Part shown: in pieces, positions 1 to 8,164 of the stretch
Layout: each line of letters starts with the position of its first letter
Numbering within the stretch: the first letter of the stretch is position 1
Assembly (NCBI RefSeq): GCF_026126425.1
Contig: NZ_JAFMPW010000001.1
Coordinates: forward strand, 434,001-498,000
DNA length: 64,000 bases
Direction: 5' to 3'
Origin: Muriicola sp. Z0-33
GTDB taxonomy: Bacteria > Bacteroidota > Bacteroidia > Flavobacteriales > Flavobacteriaceae
The notes under the pieces: generated by a model
The model's input: only the letters and a program-made list of their open reading frames with translations
Told to the model about the DNA's origin: nothing
Database searches by the model: none
Translations under genes and position numbers: made by a program

Positions 1-588
1 ATCTTCAAGGGAAGCACTTGCAAGATGTTCAAGAGAACCTATGGTTTGCCATCTGTACGGATGTTTTTTAAATAGGTTTATAAACATTTGCTCTCGCCAT
101 CTTCCGTAAGGTGCATTGTCATATCTAAGACGTCTTTCTTCCTGAACTACTTCACTCTGGGTATCTACACCGATTTTATTTATTATCGGGTGCATAAGGC
201 GCTCAGATTCTAACCAAAGTCCTAATTCTAAATTATTAGAAGGGAAAGTCTCGTAGTAGTAGGTCCGGTCCTGAGTTGTATTGGCATTACCTTGTCCTCC
301 TCTTGAAGAGACGATTTTATCCCATTCTCCCCGCTCTATATTCTTGGTTCCTTCAAAAAGAAGGTGTTCAAAGAAGTGGGCAAAACCAGTTTTCTCAGGG
401 TTTTCGTCCTTTGCTCCAACATGATACATTACCGCAGTAGTAACTACAGGTGCTGAATTATCCTGGTGCAAAATAACATGTAGCCCGTTGTCAAGGTCGT
501 ATTCATCATACGTTACCTCCTGGGCGTTGGTGGCCATAACTGCAAAAAGCAGAGGTATGGCAAGGGTTAGTGTTTTTCTCATTCTCAT
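1..588 (-). CDS. M16 (insulinase-type) zinc metallopeptidase, N-terminal part
   Basis: The gene runs off the left edge; about 196 codons are visible. The protein begins with a hydrophobic signal peptide ending around A-M-A-T-N-A-Q, then the M16 N-terminal domain. The inverted zinc motif HFFEH (HxxEH) is present in the context GFAHFFEHLLFEG, which is diagnostic of pitrilysin/insulinase/processing-peptidase family members. The signal peptide points to a periplasmic or exported enzyme degrading peptides. Two in-frame ATG codons exist (588 and 582); either works. The second zinc-ligand Glu and the C-terminal half lie outside the window. Family assignment is secure; substrate is unknown. Confidence 0.92.
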   Translation of the reverse strand, partial: MRMRKTLTLAIPLLFAVMATNAQEVTYDEYDLDNGLHVILHQDNSAPVVTTAVMYHVGAKDENPEKTGFAHFFEHLLFEGTKNIERGEWDKIVSSRGGQGNANTTQDRTYYYETFPSNNLELGLWLESERLMHPIINKIGVDTQSEVVQEERRLRYDNAPYGRWREQMFINLFKKHPYRWQTIGSLEHLASASLED

Positions 589-636
589 TAATTTTTTGTG
601 ATTATAGCTATCCGCTTTTTGATATGTATCTCAAAG

Positions 637-644
637 CAAATTTA
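637..644 (-). promoter_or_regulatory. -7 promoter element for the M16 peptidase gene
   Basis: On the minus strand this reads TAAATTTG, an exact match to the Bacteroidota -7 consensus TAnnTTTG, about 50 bases ahead of the M16 start. No good -33 TTG element is seen at the usual spacing, so confidence is moderate. Confidence 0.45.
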
Positions 645-767
645 TGTTTCACGAATATATATTTTTTACTAAAAAACGCAGGAAAACACGCTTGCTTTAA
701 CAAGATTTTATGGGATAATTAAACAATAATCCCTAAATTCAAGGAGCTAACGTCAAATAAGATCAAA

Positions 768-1223
768 ATGAAACAATTTGCATTACCCATCAGATTTGGA
801 ATTGCAACCAGTGGATGCCTGATTGCTTATTTCTTAATACTTTCTTTATTTGGCTTACATACCAATGTATTTTATAGTTTGTTTAATGGTGTCATTACCG
901 GATTTGGTATTTATGAAGCAATTAAGTATTACAGGCTAAAAGATAAAGACAGTTTTAATTATGGTGCAGGTTTTACGGCCGGAATGGTTACGGGATTTGT
1001 AGCTACTTTAATTTTTACTTTCTTTTTTGCCCTCTATTCCACTGAATTAAACAGCGGTTTCCTTGAACAACTTTCTTCGGTCTTTTTCAAGGATTTTAAA
1101 AGTTTTGAAGGAATAGTATTTTTCACCGTTGCAATTATGGGGTTCGCTACTACCTTGGTACTTACGCTCTCTTTTATGCAGCTCTTTAAAGCCTCTAATA
1201 ACCCAAGGGGAAAATCGGCTTAA
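768..1223 (+). CDS. DUF4199 family membrane protein
   Basis: A 151-residue integral membrane protein with about four predicted transmembrane segments (roughly residues 8-29, 33-50, 68-90 and 116-138). The pattern of a short hydrophobic N-terminus, a YEAIKYYR segment after TM2, a Gly/Phe-rich TM3 and a long loop before TM4 matches the DUF4199 family, which is widespread and uncharacterised in Bacteroidota. It stands alone upstream of rplU in the same direction. No function can be assigned from sequence. Start chosen at the only ATG before TM1, in an A-rich context. Confidence 0.75.
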   Translation: MKQFALPIRFGIATSGCLIAYFLILSLFGLHTNVFYSLFNGVITGFGIYEAIKYYRLKDKDSFNYGAGFTAGMVTGFVATLIFTFFFALYSTELNSGFLEQLSSVFFKDFKSFEGIVFFTVAIMGFATTLVLTLSFMQLFKASNNPRGKSA

Positions 1224-1239
1224 ATTCCTCTAAAATCAC

Positions 1240-1269
1240 TTGCGAATTCCCAATTTAGCAGTATATTTG
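1240..1269 (+). promoter_or_regulatory. Promoter of rplU-rpmA
   Basis: TTG at 1240-1242 and TATATTTG at 1262-1269, separated by 19 bases, match the Bacteroidota -33/-7 consensus. Transcription would begin near 1275, giving a leader of about 80 bases before rplU. Confidence 0.75.
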
Positions 1270-1277
1270 CACCCGCC

Positions 1278-1326
1278 TAAGCAAGATGTCTTGTTTTGGC
1301 TTAATGGCCCTTCAAAATGTGGGGCC
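1278..1326 (+). promoter_or_regulatory. Structured leader of rplU (two hairpins)
   Basis: Two inverted repeats sit between the promoter and rplU. The first pairs TAAGC (1278-1282) with GCTTA (1299-1303), with an alternative inner pairing CAAGA/TCTTG. The second pairs GGCCC (1306-1310) with GGGCC (1322-1326). Neither has a U-tract, so this is not a terminator. Ribosomal-protein leaders often bind their product for feedback control; that role here is inference. Confidence 0.45.
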
Positions 1327-1354
1327 TCAGTAAAACAGAAATAATAGATACACT

Positions 1355-1927
1355 ATGTATGCAATTGTAGAGATGGCAGGGCAGCAATTTAAAGTTGCAA
1401 AAGACCAGAAAGTGTATGTTCACCGTTTAAAGGAAGACGAAGGTAAAAAGGTAACTTTTAACAACGTTCTCCTAATTGAAGATGGTAAGAACATCACCAT
1501 TGGCGCCCCGGCTATAGACGGAGCCGCTGTAGAGGCTAAAGTCGTAAAACACCTGAAGGGAGACAAAGTTATTGTCTTTAAAAAGAAAAGGCGTAAAGGG
1601 TTCAAAACAAAAAATGGTCACCGACAGTATTTAACAGAATTGGTCATTGAAAGTATTGTAGCCAAAGGCGCAAAAAAAGCAGCTCCTGCGAAGGCTAAAG
1701 CGGAAAAAGCAAAACCTGCTGCTAAAAAAGCTGAAGCTCCAAAGGCCAAGGCAGAAACTAAAAAAGCTGCACCAAAGAAAGCTGCTCCTAAAAAGGCAGC
1801 TCCTAAGGCGACAACGGATCTGAGTAAAAATACAGTTGCTGAATTAAAGGCAATGGCAAAGGCAAAAGGAATTGAAGGGATTTCTTCAATGAAAAAAGCC
1901 GATTTAATAGCAGCATTGAGTAAATAA
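1355..1927 (+). CDS. rplU: 50S ribosomal protein L21 with Lys/Ala-rich C-terminal extension
   Basis: Residues 1-103 are a full-length L21 (MYAIVEMAGQQFKV start, FKKKRRKGFKTKNGHRQ near residue 75-90), a large-subunit protein that binds 23S rRNA. Residues about 105-150 form a low-complexity Lys/Ala/Pro linker (KKAAPKKAAPKKAAPK), and residues about 153-190 form a small helical module (VAELKAMAKAKGI...KKADLIAAL) like the Rho-N/HeH/SAP-type nucleic-acid-binding fold. L21 is about 103 residues in E. coli; extensions of this kind occur in Bacteroidota, from general recall. rpmA follows 50 bases downstream, the usual bacterial order. Confidence 0.97.
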   Translation: MYAIVEMAGQQFKVAKDQKVYVHRLKEDEGKKVTFNNVLLIEDGKNITIGAPAIDGAAVEAKVVKHLKGDKVIVFKKKRRKGFKTKNGHRQYLTELVIESIVAKGAKKAAPAKAKAEKAKPAAKKAEAPKAKAETKKAAPKKAAPKKAAPKATTDLSKNTVAELKAMAKAKGIEGISSMKKADLIAALSK

Positions 1928-1977
1928 TAACTATGTTGTCCGGGAATTATCCGGTAAGACGATTAAAATAAAATATC

Positions 1978-2238
1978 ATGGCACATAAAAAAGGTGTAGG
2001 TAGTTCTAAGAACGGTAGGGAGTCAGAATCGAAACGTCTGGGCGTTAAGATTTACGGTGGCCAGGCTGCCGTTGCCGGAAATATCCTCGTAAGACAACGA
2101 GGCACTAAACATAATCCAGGGGAGAATGTATATGCCGGTAAAGATCACACTTTGCACGCTAAAGTTGATGGTCTTGTAAAATTTGAAAAGAAATCAGGAG
2201 GGAAATCCTATGTTTCTATTGAGCCTTTTGAGGCTTAG
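1978..2238 (+). CDS. rpmA: 50S ribosomal protein L27
   Basis: An 86-residue L27, full length. It starts directly with [16 protein letters not shown], so the basic N-terminal tail that reaches the peptidyl-transferase centre is already exposed, with no Firmicutes-type cleavable leader. The core [22 protein letters not shown] is canonical. It is cotranscribed with rplU and followed 17 bases later by a strong terminator. Confidence 0.98.
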   Translation: MAHKKGVGSSKNGRESESKRLGVKIYGGQAAVAGNILVRQRGTKHNPGENVYAGKDHTLHAKVDGLVKFEKKSGGKSYVSIEPFEA

Positions 2239-2254
2239 AATACTACTTAATATT

Positions 2255-2293
2255 AAAAAACCCTGATAATGTCCGCATTGTCAGGGTTTTTTT
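2255..2293. terminator. Bidirectional rho-independent terminator after rpmA
   Basis: An 11-bp stem (2261-2271 with 2276-2286, one G-U wobble) closed by a TCCG tetraloop, preceded by six A and followed by seven T. The A/T flanks give a U-tract on both strands, so it can serve rpmA and the convergent nucleoside hydrolase gene. Confidence 0.9.
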
Positions 2294-2342
2294 ATGCTGT
2301 ACTAAATTATTAGTTAAGCGGAGTAATAGACCTCGGGTATAT

Positions 2343-3308
2343 TCAACCTGTCAATGCATTTTTTAATAATTGGATTACCCCTTCCCCATCTACATCTATA
2401 CAGATGTTTATTTTGGGTCTGTTTTTCCAGGGTTTTAAGGTCTTTCGCTCTTCATTATCTGTATCCACAGTAGCAGGCCAAGTCTTGCCCTTGCTTATAC
2501 CTCCATTGGTTTCCACACGAACAGGGTATTTTACGGTTTTATAAAGGCCTGGCTTTATCAAATAGGCAAATACCGAGGAATCGTGCACATACGTCCCATT
2601 CATTTGGTTTACGCGTTGAAAAAAGTCCAGATAAAAAAGATATGCCTTTGTAACGTGCGCATTTATTGGGGAGTCATTTCTTGCTATTTCATCAAAAGTC
2701 TCTCTGGATAAAACGGTTTTATGAGTTACATCTAAGCCTACCATTGTAATTGGCCAACTGGCACCAAGAACCTTATCGGCTGCCTCCGGATCAGATAGTA
2801 TATTGGCTTCTGCTGCCGGACTTGCATTTCCAGCACAAAAAGCATTACCGCCCATAAAGACGACTTCTTTCACCTTATGTTGAATCTCAGGATCTTTTTG
2901 TAAAGCCAGAGCCAAATTTGTCAGTGGGCCAAGTGCGGCAAGGGTAACTTCACCCGGTAATTCATTTATCTTTTTGATAATAAACTCAGCAGCAGGTAAA
3001 TCAATAGCTTTTAGAGGGGCTTCCGCTGCCCATGTATTGCCCTGGCCATCATCACCATGAATGAAAGCGACGCCGCCCGAGAATTCAGAATTCAAAGGAT
3101 GCGCGGCCCCCCTGGCAACCGGGACATCAGGTTGGTCTAGTAAATACAACAATCGCAGGGCATTGCTGGTAGTCAATTCAATATTTGCATTGCCATAGAC
3201 TGTAGTGAGTCCCAAAACATCAAATTGTCTGCTGCCAAAAGCGAACTGGATAGCCCTGCTATCATCTATTCCCGGATCAGTATCTATAATTAGTTTAGTC
3301 CTATTCAT
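2343..3308 (-). CDS. Inosine/uridine-preferring nucleoside hydrolase
   Basis: About 321 residues. The N-terminal DTDPGIDD motif is the calcium- and ribose-binding signature of the IUNH family, which cleaves ribonucleosides to base and ribose. Further family features are ALGPLTNLALAL and VFMGGNAFCAGNASPAAEANILSDPEAA (quoted here in two parts: VFMGGNAFC and AEANILSDPEAA), and a C-terminal Asp-containing segment (VDTDNEERKT). Start chosen at the ATG at 3308 (MNRTKLIIDTDPG); a GTG three codons upstream is possible. It overlaps the upstream 5'-nucleotidase gene by a few bases at most, so the pair is an operon for nucleotide/nucleoside breakdown. No signal peptide: cytoplasmic. Confidence 0.93.
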   Translation of the reverse strand: MNRTKLIIDTDPGIDDSRAIQFAFGSRQFDVLGLTTVYGNANIELTTSNALRLLYLLDQPDVPVARGAAHPLNSEFSGGVAFIHGDDGQGNTWAAEAPLKAIDLPAAEFIIKKINELPGEVTLAALGPLTNLALALQKDPEIQHKVKEVVFMGGNAFCAGNASPAAEANILSDPEAADKVLGASWPITMVGLDVTHKTVLSRETFDEIARNDSPINAHVTKAYLFYLDFFQRVNQMNGTYVHDSSVFAYLIKPGLYKTVKYPVRVETNGGISKGKTWPATVDTDNEERKTLKPWKNRPKINICIDVDGEGVIQLLKNALTG

Positions 3309-3313
3309 TAATT

Positions 3314-3838
3314 TCACTTAAGCAATTTATCAGCCAGATGCAGCCAGTGATCTACTCTTTCAAAACCGTTGGTATTTATGTTGTGTGGTGAGGAGAAAAG
3401 GTAAGACTTTCCATTAAAGCTCTCCAGGTTATAACTGCGGTCATCAATGAGTATATCTCCTTTAAGTACATGTTTATCGCCACATAAAATTCGTTTTTGC
3501 CAGGGAATAAATGGGAAGTGTTTGTCTAGCCAATCGCTTTTTTCTCTCAATGAGTTTGGAAACTGCATGGCTGCGGAAGCGATATAAACTTCGTACTTAT
3601 TGTTAAGCTCCCGGAGTACCTCCTTACTATTTTTTAATGGGCTAAGATCCCGAAAAAATCCGGGCTGCCGTGCATGTTGACGAACACTTTCCTGATGAGC
3701 CTCAGGAACACATTGCCATACTTCTGCTCCTAAACAATCCTGGAGGGTTAATGAAGCGTTGTAATCTTTGTTATAGATTTCTATATGGGCTCCATAAGTA
3801 TCTGCCATTACTTCATCCATATCCACAAATAATGTCAT
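3314..3838 (-). CDS. 5'(3')-deoxyribonucleotidase-like HAD phosphatase (NT5C type)
   Basis: About 174 residues. The HAD motif I is DMDEVMAD (nucleophile Asp followed two residues later by the acid/base Asp), with motif II around YIASAAM and motif III/IV in KGDILIDDRSYN. The DMDEV variant, small size and the insert between motifs I and II fit the NT5C family that dephosphorylates (deoxy)ribonucleoside monophosphates. The ATG at 3838 (MTLFVDMDEV) is preferred over an upstream start nine codons earlier because HAD domains begin just before motif I. It directly precedes the nucleoside hydrolase, giving a logical two-step NMP to base route. Confidence 0.85.
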   Translation of the reverse strand: MTLFVDMDEVMADTYGAHIEIYNKDYNASLTLQDCLGAEVWQCVPEAHQESVRQHARQPGFFRDLSPLKNSKEVLRELNNKYEVYIASAAMQFPNSLREKSDWLDKHFPFIPWQKRILCGDKHVLKGDILIDDRSYNLESFNGKSYLFSSPHNINTNGFERVDHWLHLADKLLK

Positions 3839-4013
3839 TGCTTTTGTTTTTGCGAAGTACGGCAAAAAAGCAATTAAAGAAAACCTAACTACAAATCAAT
3901 CACAAAATCTTAACATATCGTAAGTTGTTCATAGAAATATCCGGGAATGCACTTATTAAAGTCATCTGTTTATCCGGAAAATCATTACCTTGTATAGGCA
4001 AAAAGAAATATTT

Positions 4014-4544
4014 ATGAGAGCACTTCAATCAATAACAACAATACTACTTTTATTAGTTTCATTTACAGTTCATTCGCAGTCCAAAAAGGATAAAAAAATA
4101 ATGGCTGATGCCAGAAAAGCCAAGAAAGAACTTCTTAAAACCAGTTCCAGTCTGCAATCATTTTTTGATAATTCCGCAGGCTATGTAATTTTCCCTAATG
4201 TTGGTAAAGGAGGATTTATCATTGGAGGTGCATCAGGCAACGGGGTAGTTTACGAAAAGGGAAATGCCGTAGGAATGGCAAATCTCAAAAAGTTGAACGT
4301 GGGACTCCAAGCAGGCGGGCAATCTATTATTGAAGTTATTTTCTTTGAGACTAAAGTAGACCTGAACAGGTTTATGGAAGGGAAGTTTGCTTTCGCTGCT
4401 GAGGCATCTGCAGTGGCACTTAAATCCGGGATAGCAGTAAATGCAAAATATAAAGATGGGGTAGCGGTTTTTGCGCTGCCTAAGGCAGGACTAATGGCTG
4501 ACGCTTCTGTTGGCGGTCAAAAATTTGGTTATGATCCATTCTAA
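4014..4544 (+). CDS. SYLF-domain (Ysc84-like) lipid-binding protein, secreted
   Basis: About 176 residues: a signal peptide (MRALQSITTILLLLVSFTVHSQ, cleaved after the SQ region), then a single SYLF domain with AGYVIFPNVGKGGFIIGG-type sequence and the C-terminal glycine-rich part (GLMADASVGGQKFGYDPF). SYLF domains bind phosphoinositides in eukaryotes; bacterial versions are periplasmic proteins of unknown role. The ATG at 4014 is the start that gives a normal signal peptide; the TTG at 3990 adds an unlikely charged stretch. Monocistronic, ending at a perfect bidirectional terminator. Confidence 0.85.
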   Translation: MRALQSITTILLLLVSFTVHSQSKKDKKIMADARKAKKELLKTSSSLQSFFDNSAGYVIFPNVGKGGFIIGGASGNGVVYEKGNAVGMANLKKLNVGLQAGGQSIIEVIFFETKVDLNRFMEGKFAFAAEASAVALKSGIAVNAKYKDGVAVFALPKAGLMADASVGGQKFGYDPF

Positions 4545-4582
4545 GGCAAACCCAATGCTTTACGAGTTTTAATTGATGACTA

Positions 4583-4630
4583 TATAACTAAAAAATCCTG
4601 TTCTAATTTGAACAGGATTTTTTAGTTATA
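4583..4630. terminator. Perfect bidirectional terminator between SYLF gene and ahcY
   Basis: A perfect 21-bp inverted repeat (4583-4603 with 4610-4630) around the loop TAATTT. The GC core is TCCTGTTC/GAACAGGA with A6/T6 flanks, so it terminates both the SYLF gene and the convergent ahcY. Confidence 0.92.
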
Positions 4631-4649
4631 AATAGATCAGATAGGCAAA

Positions 4650-5966
4650 TTAATACCTGTAATAGTCTGGTTTAAAAGGACCATTAACCGGTACACCAAT
4701 ATAGTCTGCCTGATCTTTCTTAAGATCCGTTAGCTCTGCGCCTAGTCTGGAAAGGTGTAATTTAGCCACTTTTTCGTCCAGGTGTTTGGGCAACATGTAT
4801 ACCTTGTTTTCATACTTATCACTATACTTCCAAAGTTCTATTTGCGCCAGGGTCTGGTTGGTAAATGAATTACTCATCACAAAACTCGGATGCCCTGTGG
4901 CACAGCCCAAATTAACCAGTCTTCCTTCTGCTAATACAATGATATCTTTTCCGTTGAGATGATATTTATCTACCTGGGGCTTAATCTCATCTTTGGTGTC
5001 TCCGTAATTGTCGTTCAACCAGGCCATATCTATTTCATTATCAAAATGTCCAATATTACATACAATAGCCTTGTCTCTCATTGCCAGGAAATGCTCCGGG
5101 CGAATAATATCCTTATTCCCAGTTGAAGTAATTACAATATCTGCATTCTCAATTACCGATTCCAGTTTTTTAACTTCGAAACCATCCATACAGGCCTGGA
5201 GTGCGCAAATTGGGTCTATTTCGGTGATGGTTACTATAGCACCTGCTCCTCTGAACGAAGCGGCAGTTCCTTTTCCTACATCACCATAGCCTGCTACTAC
5301 AACTTTCTTGCCAGCAAGCATAGTATCCGTAGCCCTTCGGATAGCGTCTACCGCACTCTCTCTACAACCATATTTATTGTCGAATTTGGATTTGGTAACC
5401 GAATCGTTGACGTTAATAGCCGGCATTGGCAGGGTGCCATTTTTCACCCTGTCATAAAGGCGGTGTACTCCGGTAGTAGTTTCCTCGGACAGGCCTTTAA
5501 TGCCCTTGGCAAATTCCGGATAATGATCCAATACCATATTAGTAAGATCACCGCCGTCGTCGAGAATCATATTTAATGGTTTTCGGTCTTCTCCGAAAAA
5601 TAGCGTTTGCTCTATGCACCAATCAAATTCCTCTTCATTCATTCCTTTCCATGCGTATACCGGAATACCGGCTGCTGCGATTGCCGCAGCTGCATGATCC
5701 TGAGTGGAGAAAATGTTGCAAGAACTCCAGGTAACTTCCGCCCCAAGAGCTATTAGCGTTTCAATTAATACCGCCGTCTGAATGGTCATATGAAGGCAGC
5801 CGGCAATCCGGGCTCCTTTCAAAGGTTGTTCCTTTCCAAATTCCTCCCTTAAAGACATTAGTCCCGGCATCTCTGCTTCGGCAAGATCTATTTCCTTTCT
5901 ACCCCATGCAGCCAAAGTGATATCCTTGACTTTATAGGGGACATAAGTTGTAGTTTTGGTGCTCAT
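4650..5966 (-). CDS. ahcY: Adenosylhomocysteinase
   Basis: A full-length 438-residue enzyme of the methyl cycle that splits S-adenosylhomocysteine into adenosine and homocysteine. Visible signatures are [19 protein letters not shown] near the N-terminus, the catalytic [20 protein letters not shown] region, the NAD-binding GYGDVGKG motif (around residue 227) and the C-terminal FKPDYYRY tail whose Lys and Tyr complete the neighbouring subunit's NAD site. Cytoplasmic tetramer in the family. It is transcribed alone, divergently from a phosphopantetheinyl transferase gene. No SAH riboswitch is visible upstream. Confidence 0.98.
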   Translation of the reverse strand: MSTKTTTYVPYKVKDITLAAWGRKEIDLAEAEMPGLMSLREEFGKEQPLKGARIAGCLHMTIQTAVLIETLIALGAEVTWSSCNIFSTQDHAAAAIAAAGIPVYAWKGMNEEEFDWCIEQTLFFGEDRKPLNMILDDGGDLTNMVLDHYPEFAKGIKGLSEETTTGVHRLYDRVKNGTLPMPAINVNDSVTKSKFDNKYGCRESAVDAIRRATDTMLAGKKVVVAGYGDVGKGTAASFRGAGAIVTITEIDPICALQACMDGFEVKKLESVIENADIVITSTGNKDIIRPEHFLAMRDKAIVCNIGHFDNEIDMAWLNDNYGDTKDEIKPQVDKYHLNGKDIIVLAEGRLVNLGCATGHPSFVMSNSFTNQTLAQIELWKYSDKYENKVYMLPKHLDEKVAKLHLSRLGAELTDLKKDQADYIGVPVNGPFKPDYYRY

Positions 5967-6023
5967 ATATATTTTTTATTTTACTTTCGTTTTATCGCAG
6001 TATACCTGAGATAAATTCATTTG

Positions 6024-6031
6024 CAAAGGTA
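6024..6031 (-). promoter_or_regulatory. -7 promoter element of ahcY
   Basis: Minus-strand TACCTTTG is an exact TAnnTTTG match about 58 bases from the ahcY start. The adjacent plus-strand octamer 6016-6023 (TTCATTTG, one mismatch) could serve the divergent PPTase gene, so the two start sites would face and cross each other. Confidence 0.55.
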
Positions 6032-6051
6032 ATGATAACATAAATAACCGC

Positions 6052-6693
6052 ATGCCTCTTTACAAAACTATAACAGTTCAGCCGGGCATAAAAGCCTATA
6101 TATGGCATGTCACGGAGTCCGAGGCAGAATTATCCAAAGATTTGGTATTAGAGACCAATAGTCTGTCACGGATAAAATGCATGAAGTCCGAAATACACCG
6201 ACGGGCATTTTTGAGTATACGTCATTTGATGAAAATCCCGGGTTATGTCGATAGAGATCTTTTTTATGACAAGGCAGGAAAACCGCATTTACACGACGGA
6301 AATTTTGTTTCAATTTCACACTCGCATCAATATACAGGACTAATTGTCAGCACTGAGAAAGAAGTGGGTATCGATATAGAAAAACAACGTGAAAAAATAT
6401 TGCGGATAGCACATAAATTCACCCCAATTAATGAGTACAGGACTATTGCGAATGTCGATGCTCTAATACGGAAACTTACCATGGTTTGGGGGGCAAAAGA
6501 ATCACTTTACAAAATTTATGCGACTCATGGGCTCAGTTTTTTGCACCATATAAATATCAAAGACTTTTCAATATCAGATTCCAGCACCACGGGGGAAATA
6601 CTGTACCTGGGGAAAGTTTCAAACTATACCATTTCGTTCGTAGATTTTGAGGGCTTTAGCTGTGTATATGCTATAAGAAAAGATGAAACATAA
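6052..6693 (+). CDS. 4'-phosphopantetheinyl transferase superfamily protein
   Basis: 213 residues. It carries both hallmark motifs of the Sfp/AcpS superfamily: VGIDIE (around residue 109) and WGAKESLYK (around residue 152), with the preceding SISHSH segment. These contact Mg2+ and coenzyme A. The enzyme transfers phosphopantetheine from CoA to a carrier-protein serine. No carrier protein or synthase gene is nearby, so its target cannot be read from context; it could be the general fatty-acid ACP. Transcribed divergently from ahcY. No signal peptide. Confidence 0.9.
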   Translation: MPLYKTITVQPGIKAYIWHVTESEAELSKDLVLETNSLSRIKCMKSEIHRRAFLSIRHLMKIPGYVDRDLFYDKAGKPHLHDGNFVSISHSHQYTGLIVSTEKEVGIDIEKQREKILRIAHKFTPINEYRTIANVDALIRKLTMVWGAKESLYKIYATHGLSFLHHINIKDFSISDSSTTGEILYLGKVSNYTISFVDFEGFSCVYAIRKDET

Positions 6694-6763
6694 CAAACAC
6701 TATTTACTAGTAGTACTAATCTCAACTTTACTATTTAAAGATGACCATACTTAATCTATAATT

Positions 6764-7024
6764 ATGAAAATTTCAGTAGAATTGACGCTTAGTCCATTAC
6801 AAGAGCATTTCGAGGCACCGATTATTAATTTTATTGAAAGACTGCGAGATTCTGGCCATACTGTCTTGGAAAACCCCTTAAGCACACAGATTTATGGCGA
6901 CTATGATTCCCTGATGCCCTTACTTCAGACAGAGATCAAAACAGCCTTGGAGAGTATGGATAACGGACTGTTGTTTATGAAAATAGTTAAAACTGATCGC
7001 AGCGATTATGAGCCCCATTTTTGA
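6764..7024 (+). CDS. Small thiamine-binding-like protein (YkoF/MTH1187-type ferredoxin fold)
   Basis: 86 residues. The pattern VELTLSPL at the N-terminus, a helix (IINFIERLRDSGHTV), a strand with STQIYGDYDSL, a second helix and a final strand ending IVKTDRSDYEP resembles the Thiamine_BP/YKOF families, which bind thiamine or its pyrimidine. Its last 17 bases overlap the start of the PnuC-family transporter, so the two are translationally coupled. With a TPP-riboswitch-controlled receptor close downstream, a role in thiamine or precursor uptake is plausible. The family call rests on remembered patterns, not a search. Confidence 0.6.
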   Translation: MKISVELTLSPLQEHFEAPIINFIERLRDSGHTVLENPLSTQIYGDYDSLMPLLQTEIKTALESMDNGLLFMKIVKTDRSDYEPHF

Positions 7025-7646
7025 TTTTTTATTTGGTCAGTATAACGACTACGAAACACATCATACGGTATTAGAGATTATTGCCGTTGTATTTGGATTA
7101 TTATCTGTTTGGTTCGCCAAACAGAATCATATACTGGTATACCCTACAGGGATGATAAGTACGGCAATTTTTGTATACCTGCTTTTTCAATGGGGCCTCC
7201 TTGGTGATATGATGATTAATGGATATTATTTTATTGTCAGCGTTTATGGCTGGTATGTATGGACACGGAAGGTAGACAATGAAAATTACACCCCTATATC
7301 TGTTACAACTCTAAAAGAAAAAAAGATTTCCCTATTCATCTTTATTGCTACTTTGATATTTGTATATATTGTTTATTTCACATTCGATAAATGGACGAGT
7401 TGGACGGCCTATGTAGATACACTTACGACTGCAATCTTTTTTGTGGGAATGTGGCTAATGGCTAAAAGGAAAATAGAGAATTGGATATATTGGATAATTG
7501 GCGATATAATATCTGTTCCTTTGTATTTTTATAAGGGACTTACCTTTACGAGTCTTCAATATCTGATATTTACAATAATAGCAATCTTTGGATATTTTGC
7601 ATGGAGAAAGCATTTGAACAAGACCCCGCAGATGTCATTAAAGTAG
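7008..7646 (+). CDS. PnuC-family vitamin transporter (nicotinamide riboside or thiamine, PnuT-like)
   Basis: 212 residues with about seven transmembrane segments. The C-terminal half has the family core ENWIYWIIGDIISVPLYFYKG (quoted as ENWIYWIIGD and ISVPLYFYKG), containing the WxxW substrate-gate motif and conserved Asp. PnuC proteins move nicotinamide riboside by facilitated diffusion, relying on intracellular phosphorylation; PnuT homologues carry thiamine. Here a thiamine-binding-like gene overlaps the start and a NadR-like kinase overlaps the end by 46 bases. The kinase argues for nicotinamide riboside, the nearby TPP riboswitch for thiamine; sequence alone does not decide. Confidence 0.85.
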   Translation: MSPIFDFLFGQYNDYETHHTVLEIIAVVFGLLSVWFAKQNHILVYPTGMISTAIFVYLLFQWGLLGDMMINGYYFIVSVYGWYVWTRKVDNENYTPISVTTLKEKKISLFIFIATLIFVYIVYFTFDKWTSWTAYVDTLTTAIFFVGMWLMAKRKIENWIYWIIGDIISVPLYFYKGLTFTSLQYLIFTIIAIFGYFAWRKHLNKTPQMSLK

Positions 7647-8164
7647 TTTTGTTTGGACCTGAATCTACCGGCAAAACCACTTTATCAGAACAATTGGCCA
7701 GACATTACAATACAGTTTGGGTGCCGGAATATGCACGGGAATATTTGCAGGATAAGTGGAACAATGAAAGAAAAACCTGTGAACCAGATGATTTACTACC
7801 CATTGCCAAAGGTCAAATGAAGCTTGAAAATGCACTTGCTAAAAAGGCCACCAGGTTGTTGGTATGTGATACGGATCTTTTGGAAACTATGGTATATTCA
7901 GAAGCTTACTACCTTGGCTATTGCGATCCCCTTCTGGAGAAATATGCCTTGAAAAATTGGTATGACTTATATTTACTTACCTACATAGACGTGCCCTGGG
8001 AAAAAGATGATTTAAGAGACAAACCCGGAGAACGGGAAAGAATGTTCCAATATTTTAAAAATTCTCTGGTAAAATACAATCGGAATTTTATTATCTTAAA
8101 AGGAGATAAAAAAACCCGTTTAGCAATGGCGATAGAAGCTATAAATAAGACAATGGCCATATGA
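7601..8164 (+). CDS. NadR-like P-loop kinase (ribosylnicotinamide kinase-type domain)
   Basis: 187 residues. Walker A is GPESTGKTT near residue 19, followed by VPEYAREYLQ, a pattern typical of the C-terminal kinase domain of NadR. A further acidic motif lies in LLVCDTDLLET. There is no N-terminal NMN adenylyltransferase domain, so this is a stand-alone kinase. It would phosphorylate what the adjacent PnuC-family protein imports, trapping it in the cytoplasm. The start at 7601 lies 46 bases inside the transporter gene; no later start keeps the first beta-strand. Its last four bases (ATGA) overlap the DUF4301 gene. Confidence 0.82.
   Translation: MEKAFEQDPADVIKVVLFGPESTGKTTLSEQLARHYNTVWVPEYAREYLQDKWNNERKTCEPDDLLPIAKGQMKLENALAKKATRLLVCDTDLLETMVYSEAYYLGYCDPLLEKYALKNWYDLYLLTYIDVPWEKDDLRDKPGERERMFQYFKNSLVKYNRNFIILKGDKKTRLAMAIEAINKTMAI

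Noticed and set aside
4583-4630. Perfect 21-bp inverted repeat considered as a mobile-element end
   Set aside because: GC core with A6/T6 flanks between two convergent genes is a bidirectional terminator; no transposase or target duplication is present.
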